From the NCBI GenBank assembly GCA_036937835.1, contig CM072875.1, positions 14,025,001 to 14,089,000 of the forward strand: a stretch of 64,000 nucleotides of DNA, read 5' to 3'. This stretch comes from Pampus argenteus (taxonomy: Eukaryota > Chordata > Actinopteri > Scombriformes > Stromateidae). Positions 36,401 to 50,300 of the stretch are shown here, in pieces (position 1 is the stretch's first letter; each line of letters opens with the position of its first letter). The position numbers and the translations under genes are program-made. The notes under the pieces are model-generated. The model saw only the letters and a program-made list of their open reading frames with translations. It searched no databases and had not been told where the DNA came from.

Positions 36401-37891
36401 CAGACAAATATGCAAAGTTTTTGCCAAATGTTGTCACCACAATGGACTCAAAAATGAAAACAACCATGTGGTCATCATTCACATGATTAGGCTATGATTT
36501 AACCCTTAGGGACTGTCTCTGCTGTTTATGTCCTCTTTACATACTGCTGTCTTCTTTTATCTTGCGGTTCACCTGCTCATACAAAATGGAAGATTCCATA
36601 CAGTGGGGGCTAGGTGAAGGGTGTGGCTCCTAAAATAGAAGCACGCTGCATCCCAACACTTTAGTTTCTACTCTATCTTCGTGCATGTCTTTGGTTATAA
36701 ATGAAACATTTTTATTAATTTATTTTTAGCTGTTGTTCCGGGTGATTGAAAAGAAGGCATTTGGAATAAGTCCCAGGTGATGGTCATACGTGTGTGAACG
36801 TGGCTGACAGCACCCACGCAGCTGAGTCAAGCTCTTACCTGCAGAGGCTGGAGCTAGGGGAGCCAGACACACCCTAATCCCCCAACATCCTGACCTTAGT
36901 AAACCTGTTGCAGCTTGTTCTCAGTAGACCTGGCAACCATTTTTTTTTTTTTTTCAAATCACTCAGTCTACCCAAGTCCTCTAACAGCCTTGCTCTCACA
37001 GTGCCATGGGTGGGCTCGGGATTTGAGTTCCTTGGCACTGCTTATTCTGCCTTTGTGAGCTAATGCTGTGCCTCAAACCAGGAACAAAAGCAGTCAGTGC
37101 AAATTAAAGACCAATTATCTTTAGTGCGTGCCGGGGCAAGTCACTCTATGTTGGCTTGAATGATGAGTAGGAAAAGTGTGAGGTCTTCCTCGGAAAAGGA
37201 TGTTGGTTTACTGCGGCGACGTATATGAATTATTAGTATGAAATTAACAGGCTGCAAGCTATTGATATTTAGAAGTTTTGTGAGTGATTTTATAAAGTGA
37301 CGTGTGTGTGCATTTTGTTGATATAATTTTTTTTTCTCTCCATTTAGTTACCTTGAAATTATCCAGTAAGCATGCAAGTAAATAGGAAGTTTACTGCACC
37401 CGTCATAGCCTCGCACATAACCTCCCAAAAGAACCCTGTGTTTGCTTTTTATTGTATTGTATAGATGAAACGGATGAGATACAACATGTTAATCAGTGAG
37501 TTTTTTTTAACAGTCTTTATGTTAATATTGAACAAATATGTTAAGTATCACTACCAAAAACGCCAAACTACTCTTTTACAACTAATCGTTCCAGCTCGTG
37601 ACTGCAGCACCAAATTAATTAACGATCTCTGGGTCACATAGAGGGTAAGTGTTGGTTAGATTCTCTTCTAATCTCTAGGTAGCATAGTACTTTGACACTT
37701 CCAAAACATCACTAAGCCCTCTTCCCATGCCTCTGCCCTGGAGATACACAGAGCCTAAGTACAGGCTGACCTGTTCATTAATTTCCCATTAGTCAACAGT
37801 TTTTCCTCAGAGTCTCGGGGGAAATAGACTAACCCCGCCATTAGTTCCAACAATCCCCAAGGACCTCTTCCCCTTGCTCCCACTTCCTCCA

Positions 37892-37915
37892 ACACACACA
37901 CACACACACACACAC
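37892..37915. repeat. (AC)n microsatellite
   Basis: About twelve AC units in the probable tns3 intron 1. Confidence 0.9.
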
Positions 37916-38156
37916 TCACAAAAAAACCCCAGCTCTGTTTCCCGGAGTGATGACCTCTTCATACACATGGCCTCTTTCATTCCGCTCTGAGGGTTGGTTT
38001 AAGCTGTGGCTACAATGTGCCCTGGTTTATGGTTCCCTCTCTGGCCCCCTTCAAAGTGTTGGGCTGTAGCCTGCAGTCATTTCAGACTTAATTGACAGAC
38101 ACATTCTTGACTGCGGATAGTTTAATCACAACAAACAATCGGGGTCATTCAAGAAG

Positions 38157-38182
38157 GATGATGATGATGATGATGATGATAT
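38157..38182. repeat. (GAT)n microsatellite
   Basis: About eight GAT units in the probable tns3 intron 1. Confidence 0.9.
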
Positions 38183-39301
38183 GGCAGCATTTGGAATGCG
38201 TCTGGTTGCGTGTATGGGTGCTTGTTTGTATCAAATCCAAATCATTAATCAACCAGAATTGATCGCTTTTCTCCTACAAATGGTGCACACATGTATTGAT
38301 CAACAGATTCAAAAAGTCATTGACATACAGCCAGAAAGTGTGAAGAAGGTTTGTTAGTGTCCTTGACTTGCTCGTTGTGCGACCTTTATTTGGAAGGAGA
38401 CAGGTGTTCTATGTCTGACAATAGGAAACATGAAAACAATTGAACTAAAAATTTGAAACCATTGAACCATATGAGCAATCAGTAAGCTGACGAGGTAAAA
38501 TATATCACAGAAAAGAAATCGGACCATAAATGACAACAGTTGCATTAGATCTAAAATTGCATAAAGACTATCCTCTATTATACTTTTGGCATGTTTACCT
38601 CATAAGAACAAATAGTGGTATTTCCGTCTATTGATTAACTGATTCTAATTCTCCACTAGTGTTAGCGAGAGGCAACAGTTTGCTTTTCTCCAGTTGACAG
38701 GCAGCGCGGAGCGACAGGGAGGGCATACAGAGATGACTAGATAAGAGAATAAGGGATGTGACTGTGGGTGTGGTAGACAGGCTCTCTCCAGACCACCACT
38801 GCAGGAAGTTCATGTCCATGAGGTCAGAGGGACACGCCATCACTCAGGGATTTAGAGCAACTGGTTTCAACCGGAATTCTTTGAAAGTTTTTTTTTTTTT
38901 TCTTCTTTGTCATTGTTACTTTGACTGTGGTAACTAGCTTGCTGGTGTTCATTCGTTTGATACCACTGTACTGTATGTTTCTTTGCAGTAGAGATAAGTG
39001 GCAATCATCTCCTGCCTGTTAAAAAGCCATTGGTATATTGTTTATTTGTAGCGCGCACTATTTGCTGTTCCTGTGCAAACAAAACACACTCTGTCATACA
39101 ATCTGGCGTTGAGGTCATTTTCTAAAGATATCTGCAGGCAACGTGGACACAGCGACTAAAAAGCCGAGGACTTTGACTATCAAATATTGACTGGAGCAAA
39201 GTCACCTTCTTGAAGCGTGAATGATGTGAGGTAGTTTAAAAGGCCTGAAACACATATAGCTCTGCTTCTTTATTTATGACAGGAACGGCGCCAGATTCAG
39301 G

Positions 39302-42300
39302 ATGGAGGAGGGATATGAACTCGACCTGACATACATCACAGAGCGCATCATTGCTGTGTTCTTCCCCCGGGGATGTTCAGAGGAGATCTACTCGCACAAC
39401 CTCAAGGATGTCACACGAATGCTCAAGTCCAAGCATGCAGACAATTACCTGGTCAGTGCTTGTGCATGTGCCGCTCACTGTCTCTCCCTCAAGCCAAGTG
39501 TCAAAGTGCAAACGGCACTGGTTCATGATCTTTCAGCAGATGTTGAGTATTGATCTCGGAGTGCCTAGCTCATCTTTCATGCAAGCTAATATAAGAATTG
39601 GAGTCGAAGCAAGACGTTTGTTTTAGAAATGAGGTGCAGCGGTCTTAAGGACAACTTTTTATGTTTTATGTTTTTCTTTAGATTATCAACCTGTCAGAGA
39701 AAAGACATGATCTCTCTAGAATGAATCCAAAGGTAAGTTTGATTGTTGACAAGTTAATAAAATCCTAGCGGGATGAGTCAATTATGTGTAATAAAAAAAA
39801 AAGATCTACATTCATCCTCTTTTTATCAACTGTGTCTATCCATTTACAGTAAACACTATAATGTTGATTGACAATGCAAAGGATGTGCCTTCGAGTTGTG
39901 CACAAAGATGTGGCGTATGTTCAGTGTATAATGTGTCTTTAGACCCTGGACACAGGTTGGCCGGACTTCCATGCTCCACCTCTGGATAAGATCTGCACCA
40001 TCTGTAAGGCCATGGAGAGCTGGCTCAATGCTGACCCTCTACATGTGGTGGTTATACACTGCAGAGTAAGAATTCATAAGTTGTGTTTCTTTTTCTAAAT
40101 GAGCCCTGGTCGGTCTGCTTCAAACCAGTGAAATGGCATTGAGGAAAAAAAAAGAAATGCATAAATATGTCACATGAACTAAACGACACTTTTCTAACAT
40201 TGACAGAAAGAGGCGTGTGTGTGTGTAGGTAGATGATTGAGAAGTTTATGGAGCCTTTGAAACAGAATAACACACAAGTTGTGCATGTGTAATGAATCAT
40301 CTCCTGTCCTCTCTTGTTTCTTCAGGGTGGCAAGGGTCGAATTGGTGTTGTCATTTCATCCTTTGTGCATTTCACAGATGTATCAGCCAGGTAATCGCTG
40401 CTATCTATTACATATTTAATGTTGTTACTATAAATGTCATTGACGTCAAGATTTAACTAGATTGACACGATTCAGAAAGTGAGTCAAAACTGAGAGTCAC
40501 CTCTTTCAAATTCAAAAAGAATCCCACAATTAACACTATGAATCACCCCGTATAGTGTTGCATGAATCAACTTGGAAACATGTTACTTACTGTAACAGCT
40601 TCTGGCCACAGTGTCAGTTTCACAAAATCTATTCACCTTGGAGTAAAGCGATTCTAATTTTCGAACCATTGTCAGTCAAACAGTTTCAAGCGAGCCTGCT
40701 GCTTTTGCTAAGCCCTACGGTCAAGAAATCCGGCAAACGTTTGGAGAGACGGGCCTGGTGTTATGCCAATATGTAGCTCCTTTCTGCACACAGCAGACAT
40801 TGTGGCATGAGCACACATGGCCTTCAGTCTGACCAATCTCGGACTCCCATAGTGTTTGTGTCCCACTGAGGAGGACCGGGTTGGTAAGGTGAATGTGAAA
40901 CACAGAGGGCAAAAAGAGGTAGAGGAAGAGATAGGAAAACAATGAGGCAGAATAACAATGGAATAGATTTAAAGGGGGGAGCAGAGGGAGAGGGACGACG
41001 AGAGAGAAATAGAGCTGTGGTGAAAAGGCTCCAGCGCCTGTTGGTTTTAGGGCTGTCTGAATAGCCGAGTTGTGCACACACTCTGGCCTTTCTCTGTCCT
41101 CCTCTCCCCCTCAGTGTTTACTTAAGGCTGGCATTCTCTTCCTCTCTGCTGGAATCCCTTGTCTCTCTGGTTACTTTCACTCTTGTCCATTATGCATGTG
41201 TATGCATGTGTGTCTGCGTTGTCCTAATTTAAGTTAGGGTTAACACCATTCAATTATAGAGCAGCAGAGTGTAATCTCTCTCTTGAGTCATAATAACCTA
41301 AAGTGTTTAATGTGTCCCCCTTCGTCTCCCTTAAAGTGCTGATCAGGCGTTGGACCGTTTCGCGATGAGGAAATACTACGATGATAAGGTCTCAGCTCTG
41401 ATGACACCTTCGCAGAAACGGTAATACCCAAAACATAAGCACGCCCTTATGTATGATAACATATGTCTCTGCATCCATCCAGCTGGGGCTTTGTTGGCCC
41501 ACATCTCCGTCCTAACACATTCATGTCCCAGACCCACCTGATTCAATACAAACTTTGTGTGCCCTCGTGTTGTTTGTCTTGTTTTTTTCCAATGAAAAGA
41601 CAGTCATTGTTGATTGTAATAAGAATAGAGCTCCCATGGTGGCCTGGCATGATCCTTATCCCCATGCATTTACAGTGAATCATCATCGCTCACACTGACA
41701 TGTCTTTGGCAGAACTGGTGCCTCTTAAGATTTTTTTTTTTTTTATAGTTTCTCCAAGATTGTCACCATGTTAATCTGAGGTAAACCTCCAATGGTGGCA
41801 AAATGGACAGATGACACTATATATGGCTGGGCAAGTGCTGATGTGATGACAGTTAATACCAATGCCAGAATGATACTTTTTGCTTTTCTGTTAACAAAAA
41901 AAGCCAATGCCAAATGTTTCTTTATACTATTTCTTTAAAAGTGGCCTCCACCCATCTAACATTTCAGTCACAGTCTAAAGTTGGCAAAAAAACTATTATT
42001 TAAATTGGTCATCCTTTAAAGAATATGTAAACAAGACTACATATTTGACAAGCCACTCAGTGCCAACTTTCAGTGCTTGACAGTTTTTGGTTCTCAGTGC
42101 AACAGACACATTCTGGTCTGTCATAAAATTGGACTGAGGTTTGATGCACACCATGTTTAGCATGTTTTGGTAATAGAACGTTATTTAATTTCACCTCTGT
42201 GCTTTCATGTCAGGTATGTTTGGATCCTCAACAGTCTTCTAAGTGGATCCATGAAGATCAATGCCTCGCCCTTATTCCTGCACTGCATCATCCTTCATGG

Positions 42301-42326
42301 GATGCCAAACTTTGACGCCACTGGAG
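39302..42326 (+). CDS. tns3: tns3 exons for the PTP-like domain
   Basis: The first six coding exons give residues 1-195, covering the PTEN-like phosphatase fold (about 1-170). The ATG context is AGGATGG, and an acceptor (ag at 39281-39282) lies 19 bases upstream. The P-loop VVVIHCRGGKGRIG spans the junction 40065/40326 and keeps the CX5R signature (Cys107, Arg113). A WPD triplet is at residues 73-75. In tensin-1 the P-loop Cys is replaced, so this protein resembles the tensins that retain it. Confidence 0.93.
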
Positions 42327-42493
42327 GTTAAACTCATATTGTTTACCGCTACACACAGCTGCAACTCCCACTGAAAAATACAGTTACTGCAACCATGACA
42401 ATATAAAAAAGAATACAGACGCCAACCACATCAGTGTTAGGCCAATAAACAAGATGGAAAGTTGCCTGCACTTTATATCTTTCTCTCTTTGCA

Positions 42494-42525
<32 letters not shown>

Positions 42526-44309
42526 TGTCTCAGACACTTAGATGAACTTATCAACAGAACTGAAACGTCTTTATTGGTTCCCAGTAAATCCAGAGGAATT
42601 AACACCCACGTTTGCATGTAAATTGCTGTTTTCACTAATTTCAGTGAAACAACAAAGCTCTTCATTGCATTATGAAGTTGAAATCTTTCTCACAAGAAGA
42701 GCTTTTTTAACGTTTTATTTTTTTTAATTTTTCCAGTGTGTCGGCCGTACATCAAAGTCTACCAGGGAATGCAAGCAGTGTATACATCTGGAGTCTAGTA
42801 AGTAGCTTTCACATGTGGTATAGTAATGGAAATGTTATAGTTTACATCAAAGAACGCTCAAATACATCAAAATAATTTTCTGTTTAACTTAGTTTAATGC
42901 TGATTTTAATTCGGAGTTACTGGTTCCTGTAAATATTTATGATTCCAAACTCCGATTCACTTTTCACTGACTTCTCTGCTGTTTTTCCTTTCAGTCACAT
43001 TGGTCCGGGCCACAGAGGCCGTGTATGCATCACCCTGGAGCCTGCCCAACTTCTAAAAGGGGACATCATGGTAGGAAAACAAACAAGAGGATGATTTTTT
43101 TTTCTGAATTTCAGTACTCATTGTAGCAATCACCATATATTTTTTTATTTATTTTCTTTTAGATTAAATGTTATCACAAGAGTGACATTTCTTCGGAGCG
43201 TGAAGTTATTTTCCGGCTGCAATTCCACACGGGAGCAGTGCAGGGCTACAACCTGATGTTTGAAAAAGAGGACATGGAGAGTGCCAACAAAGGTAGAACT
43301 GAAAAAGAAAAAAAAAAAAACCCCAGAGAACAGGTCTCAACGTGCCTCTAGATTACAGCAACTCCTGTGCTCCATGCTGCAATATGCAGGGTTCAGTCTG
43401 GACTTTATATAGAATTGGCACTTTGAGACCAGTAATCTTTTTTTCCCAAACTTATAACATGTACTGAGAGAATCCTAGCTGCAGAACAACAACACCATTT
43501 GTCTTTCCAGTTCTTTGTATGGTCACACTCATGACATTCCTGTGTGCTCTCATTTCAGATCCCAGATTTCCAGATTACGGTAAAGTGGAGCTGGTTTTCT
43601 CTGAAGGACCGGAGAAGATAGCAGGTAGATTCCTTAACTCTTCAATGTTTTTATAAAGGAGAGTTAGTTGGAAAAGCAGACACAGGGGCTTTTTTCCATT
43701 TTCCCCTTCGTGTCGTCCTGTACTCTGTTCCTCCCCCTCTGCCCCCTGGTGAGAAGGGATGTGGAATGCTGCAGAGGGGAAATGTAGTGTGAAGTGTGTG
43801 CTGACAGAGAGGTAAAGAAGCACAGCATGTGCTGCCTCAGAACCCCACAGGAGTGAAACTATGTAGTGTGGGTCTGTATTTGTGTGTCTGATGTCTGCAT
43901 GTGCTGTGTATATTTTCTGGTGCGTCTATGTTTCCAGTCATTGTTGTTCCCCAACAGTATGATGTAGACATGATTTCAATCAATAGCTTCAGGGGGTCCC
44001 ACTACCTGTTTGGCCTTTATTTTTTTGTTATTACCCCATGATATGTTGAGGCATTTTTTAAAGGAAAAGTACAACATTTTGGAAAATAATATACTTATTC
44101 CCTCTCATGTCTTTACAGTAGCTATAAGCTGGAGCCAAGAGACGGTTAGTTTAGCTAAACATAAAGACTGTAAGCAGGGTAAACAACTAGCCTGACTCTA
44201 GTGCTCCCTAATTAGCACATTACGTATGCCTAAGCTAACTCCCTGCTTCCGTGCAGACATGAGAGTGGTATCAATCTTTTCAACTCCCTTTTGGTAAGAA
44301 AGCAACTAA

Positions 44310-44360
<51 letters not shown>

Positions 44361-47300
44361 GTCCCAACCCTAAATATCTACACAAAAAAATGTTTAGCTA
44401 AGTCAAATTCTACTTTCTTCTCAGTTAAGTCATTACTAAAGTTACAGTTAGTGACAGTATTTTGTATTACTCCCTGTACGTAAAACACATCCTGATACAG
44501 TAATGAATCTACAGAAATGATATTTTTTGGTTCCAGGTCCTGACAGGTGGCAAAACGGGGCAGATGTCATTGTGGACTACAACACAGCAGATCCTCTAAC
44601 CCGCTGGGACTCCTACCAGAACATCTGTGATGGTGAAGGTACTGTTGCTACGCTGCATTAGTCACTACATGACTCACAATACTTTTGTTTTAAACAGTGT
44701 CAACCTAACAAATCAGACTCCAACTATCCACAGGGCATTACATGAAGTTTCCCTCCTTTTTCTCTCGCTATTGCCTGTGTTGAGTGTGTTTCTCACCTAC
44801 AGAACACAGAAGCACACACACACACTATTGCTCCATGTTATGGATGGACTGCAGTGTGATTGCATTAACATGCACGCACAGTCACGACTAGCTCGGATTA
44901 TGTTGCGGTTGTTGCTAACTGGAGTACTTAAAACCCAGACAGGCCTTGAGGAAACAAGGCTTTTATTATTGCGAGGAAAGGAAAGCTAAAATGTACCTTT
45001 GCCAAACTCGTTAGGTTGCAATATGATGAGTATGAAAAGCAATATTGTTTCTGTGTGAAGGGCAGGGAGGAATGTTGTTGTGTGTAGGGAATACTAGTTT
45101 CAAAGGACGAGCTCCGAGTTCTCAAGAGATTTCTATTTTGTTGTTTCATCAAATGAATAGGCATGCTTTAACCATCCCACACACACACACACACACACAC
45201 ACACAGGCTCACACTCAAAGCCACCCTGTCGGGGCGTCCCGTCCTAGCTGCGGTTGTTGCTCTCCTCTCAACCACAGAATTCACAACAACCTCCCAGAAT
45301 AGAGCAACTTGGTGGTGACATTAAAACACAGATCCACCCATTCCCAGGATTCATTGAGTGTTTTTATAAGCTAAGTTCAGCTTTATGGATTTTTTTTTTT
45401 TCATATATAATTTTATGCACACCTCAGGAAATATGATGAAAGAACAGACTCAATTTTAAGAATTCATCAAAGCGAAGCAACAAAGGAGCAATTTTTCTCT
45501 CCCCTTGATTGCAAAGCATTCATGTGGGATATTTACAGCCTTGTTTTCTCATGTAAACACTACATCTGAGAGCTTTGTTGGAATTCTACATCTACTTACC
45601 AGCAGTCCTATGGCGGGCTCCGTCTCTCTCTGAGAGGCTGTCACTCACAGGCTGATCAGGAGGAAGAAGTCTCAAGAACGTTTGCCACTGTAGTGCTAAG
45701 GCTATGAAAAGAAAACCTCATTTACTTCAATGGGTTGAGTGAGAGTGTGTGTTTATCCCCATGTGTGAATTAAGAGTTGAATTTTAAAAGTTCAGTTTGT
45801 CCAGAAAGGGTGTTTATTCAAGTTTACTGTCAAAGCAGATGGACATAGTTCTGATCATAGACTAGAGGACCATATCCATCATTTTTAAATCAATATTTTG
45901 TGTCAATTTATTGATTTCTTGGGATAATGTATAGCAAGCGGCTCATTATTGTTTAAAAAAAAACCTTCAAAGTGATTCAAGACCCTATCAGGGTTTTTCT
46001 CACAATAATGAAGTTATCCTTTACTTATATCAGAGATTTTAGGTGCCACCACCCCACAAAAAATATTTTTCAAAAACATCAACTGAATGTATGTTTTCAG
46101 TAGCTGTTCTTAAGCTTTCAGTTTGTTTGTTTTTTGAGCATGTTAAGGACTTATCCATGTTGGCTTGTGCTTTGTAGTTCACTCAACTTGAGTAACCAAT
46201 CTCACCTCATCCATTCATTCAGTATCTGTTCCAATATGCACAAAGTGCTTAGAAAAAATGGAAATTTTAAACTTTCATGACAGCTGAGCAAACCTTTATC
46301 AACTGTTGTAATGAACAGTTTACACTACTGACAGCTGTTTTTAATTCAGTGTAGAGTGAGGTTCCTGAATTTTCTAGGACATTTTCTGAAAATATGTTTT
46401 ATTTAATAGAATTGTTCGATACTTTGAGAGCTACAAGAAAAAAAAGTTTCCCCTCAACAGTGAGTTCCTTTCTGCTTCTCTGCATGTACAGTGTGTCTTG
46501 TACAAACCGTACACAGGAACTGTAGGGCTGTCGACTACACATTGGAGGCACATGTGGAAGCTTGGGCGGAAGAAAATGAGGATGATCATCGTCATTATGC
46601 TTTCGACTCACGGTTTTGGCATTCAGGAAGTACAAGATGGTAGTAACTAAGATGGAATGGAAAGGTTGGGTAATTGCATATCCATACACAACCAGACCTC
46701 CTCCTGTGATACGAGAGCAGCTAGAGGAACAGTTCTGGTTTTGCCACAACAACCAACACGATATATGCTAGATATATATGGTTTGACTGTTTTTCTCAAG
46801 TTCACTATCTAAGAGTGTACTTGGTTAACTGTTTACGTGTTTGTTAATGTCAGTGCAATCCTGATGGATAAAACAGTTTTTTAAAAACAATTGTGGAACC
46901 CCATAATTGAGTTTTGGGGCACATCTGTTTTTTGCTGATATTGTACATGAGGACGACGGGCATGAAATTTAATGACACAGAAGAGTGAGGGAAAAACAAC
47001 TTGGCTGCCGCTTTTTGTGAAAATTGCCTAGAGCTTCAAGTAGAAGGCGAGGATTGCTTTAATTAAAGTGTCTTTTTACAGAGTGAAAAAGTCTGGAGCT
47101 GCTGGAATGTTGTTTTCATTCTCTGATCCTCTCCGGGCCGCCCTCTTTCTTTCTTTCTTTCCTTCTTTCTTTCTTTCCTTCTTTTCTCCTCAGTGGGGTA
47201 GTCCCCCTGATGCAGGGCAAGAGGTCGGGTTACTGCTTTCCCTTGGCCCGCCCCCACACCTAAGCCCCACCCCACTTGTTTACATTCCTCTACCCATATT

Positions 47301-50300
47301 TGGAGATCTCAAGGTCCCCCTTGTGTGGAGTGCAAACACTCTCACCTTCTCAGCAGAGAAAGAAAGCAGGGCCAACTCATTCGAACTCCCTTGATTTAAC
47401 CCTGACTATTATCTGCTGGGTAAAAGCCATGTCCACTCTCGTGTGTCTGCATGGCCTCTTCTCTTCTTCTTTTGTTTTGCTGGAGATGGGGATTGTCTTG
47501 CATGTTTACCTGGCAGTGGCAGCAAAGGTAGGAGATTTCTTTTTTTTCTTGAGACAGATAGGGGGCAATGAGGAGGAGGGGAAACAAAAAGACGGAGCAA
47601 CAGAGAAAGATGGGCAGCATGGAGAGAAAGGGGAAACCTTAAAACCTGCTTCCACCTTGTTAAGAGGAATGTTGCAAGAGGGATTTGTTGGAAAACTCCC
47701 GGTGGAACTGACCTGCATGGAGGCCTGAGCTGAAGCTGTTCAAGGCTGGATGTGTTTGTCTAAGCGGGGGGCAAGTCATACATACAGGAGCTTTTGGAGA
47801 AGAGCAGGGGGGGCTTTTATCATGCATGTCTGGTATTTGGATCCTCTGGTCATGGTTTGACTGCAAGGCAAGTACTTAAAGCGGCAGATTGAGTGAGAAG
47901 TGTGGAGTCGTGTTCCAACTCTCTCTTGTTGAGGCAGAAATGACAGAGAAACTATTTTGCGTAGGTCTATGACATGATGGATTTGACTCAGCTTTGCAAA
48001 ATGACTGACCTCTGTGATTTTACTTTTACTTTTGAGGATTAAGGAGGTTGTTTAGACATATGCTGGGGTCAAGGGGCAGGCGAGAGGGAGTAGGGTGGTT
48101 TAATCACAGCGGGGTGAGGAATGCAGGGGTCAGACTCTGAAGATCCACATCCGTCTGACTCTGGTAGTATACAGAAGACTCTCAACTTCTCTTATATAAC
48201 CTGAATACCTTTGTCTGGTGCACGTGCTTCAGACACTAGCACCTGGATAGTTTACCTGGCAGCCTGGGAGAGGAGATGTTGTTGTGGCATGATTACTGGA
48301 ATATTTTTGCTGGAAATAAACTTATATTAGAATAGAATAATATTTATTTATTTTCTTATACCTGTATTAGTTGTTTTGTCATAATTCATTAACATGTTTT
48401 GTCTGCCAATATATTATTTTCCTAGTAGGAATATAGTAGTGTTTCAGCCTGATGCGGAATGTTGTTCTGTAATGTCTGCAATGTTGTCTTTACCTGGTGC
48501 CGTGTGATTGTAAGTGTTGGGCTTTGTCAATAACAGATTCTGAATGATGGAGTTTATGGGGTGACATGACTGTGCATGTTAACAGTCTTGATTTGTCTGT
48601 GGTTTTGTACCGTTTACGTTTGTCTGTGTTCCTGCTGTTTGTGTGTCTTTGTGTGTGTACGTGTGCACAAAACCAGCTGACTCTATGAAGCGCTGCATCT
48701 CTTCTATGTTACAGCGCCACGCTCTCAAGGCCTAACCCAGGACAAAGCAGCTAACAAGCGGAGCGCCAACGGAGGAGAGGCCACGCTGGGCCGAGGGGCC
48801 CGCACAACCTCTGCCACCTCCAGCCCTGACCACAGCGACCACGCCCTCTCTGTCAGCAGTGACTCGGGCCTGTCTAGCACTTCTCTGTGGGCTGACAGAC
48901 CCACACCTATTACCACCACCACCACCGCTACCATCAAACCCAACCAGGGTCCGAGCCAGCAGGAAAAGGTCCAGCTGAAGCGACTTCTAAGTGGGTTTGG
49001 TGTTGAGGACCCTTCACTAGAGGAGATGGATGATCAAGGCCCCAGAGTGGGCATCCAGCAGATAGTCCCAGCACAAGTGCACATCAACGGAGACCCCCGT
49101 CCCAGAGAGAGGGAAACCGACATCCTGGATGATGAGGTCATTACAGGTCATGATCTGCACAGTGTGGACAGTTTAGGGACCTTGTCGTCCTCTTGCCACA
49201 AGAGCAGCCAGAACTCCCTTCTTTCAGATGGCTTTGGGAGTCCTGGAGGAGAGGAGCAGCAAAGCCAGAGCCAACACCACCACCTCCACCACACTGGACC
49301 TCCTCCCATGGAGGACTATGAGAGAGCCTATGCTGAGGCTAGAAGGGGCTGTCTAAGCTCCAGAAGCAACTCTGTGGCCTCGTCCAATCCCAGCAGCACT
49401 TCTATGCCAAAGCAGCATGTCTATAGACAGGGAAGCTATTCCACACAGTCCTGGGTCCGCCAGCAGCAGATGGTTGCTGCACAACAGTTTATCTACATGC
49501 CAGAGGATGGAAATGATACAGAAAGATACCCAGGGAACAAACAAGGGAGCAGTTCACCTAAAGCAGGCCTGCCCACCGAGCCACAAGTCCCCACCAGGGA
49601 CAAGATGGCAGATGCTCTGAGAGACACAGTGCCTCACAAGGAACAGGCGACACTAAACAATAACAACAACAACAAACGCGACGAGGAGTTCAAATCTTTA
49701 ACGATGGACATTGACAACTCCATCGACCAGCTCAACCAGCTGATCATGGACCTGGATCCCACATTTGTGCCTGTATCGAGCCACAGCAGCTCCATTAAGA
49801 GGAACGGCGGGGCACACGTGAACGGCTCAGTCGCCAAATGCTCAAATGGCATCAATCTCAGATTCAACGATAATAACGCAGCCACCCTGAAAAGCACGCA
49901 GCAAACAGGTAAGATAGTGAGACAGTCTGGGTGTTGTCTGGAAGTGTGGTTGTGAAAAGAAATGCGTGACAGGTTGTTCTCCTAGAAACGTCTAATAAAT
50001 ATGGCAGATATAAGATATAAGTAAAAAATATTTTAAGTAGTTGCTCTCCACCAGCTTTTCTTCTCCTTCACTATAGAGTTAACGAAGTTAATAAAGCGCA
50101 CCTTCTCTCCCTTTCCCACCTGGTGTGTTTTAGTGGCAGAAATAGCAGGGTTGTTGCCAGGTTTTCAGATGTTTTCAGTATGTTTCTGAGCAAAGAGCGC
50201 CGTCCAGACTTGTCTGTGTAGCTATCTGACTTGTGGATCAGTAAGGTACATGAAGAGAAGGAGAGCAGCTGTCATCAACCTTTTCTGAACATTTGCATCT

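Larger units (their letters stand above)
33454..39282 (+). other. Probable tns3 intron 1
   Basis: This is 5.8 kb with no recognisable coding exon. It holds (GT)n at about 33700-33719, (AC)n at 37892-37915, a GAT trinucleotide repeat at 38157-38182 and several T-rich runs. Any regulatory elements are not identifiable by eye. Confidence 0.55.
44639..48714 (+). other. tns3 intron between coding exons 11 and 12
   Basis: This is 4.1 kb. In mammals a DGSLYAKV-containing segment follows DGE; I looked for it here in all frames and did not find it. The interval contains an (AC)n at 45179-45205 and a TTTC/TTCC tract at 47143-47190. Confidence 0.6.

Noticed and set aside
46399..46752. 117-codon minus-strand open frame in a tns3 intron
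   Set aside because: Starts at TTG, and no domain or transposase similarity could be recognised.
47064..47130. Possible missing tns3 exon: acceptor TTTTTACAG followed by GTGAAAAAGTCTGGAG (VKKSG)
   Set aside because: Reading it after exon 11 in phase 1 gives an immediate TGA. It would need another exon in a different phase, and no convincing donor follows.
47276..47728. 150-codon open frame in the same tns3 intron
   Set aside because: Non-ATG start, no tensin similarity, flanking splice sites do not fit the phase.
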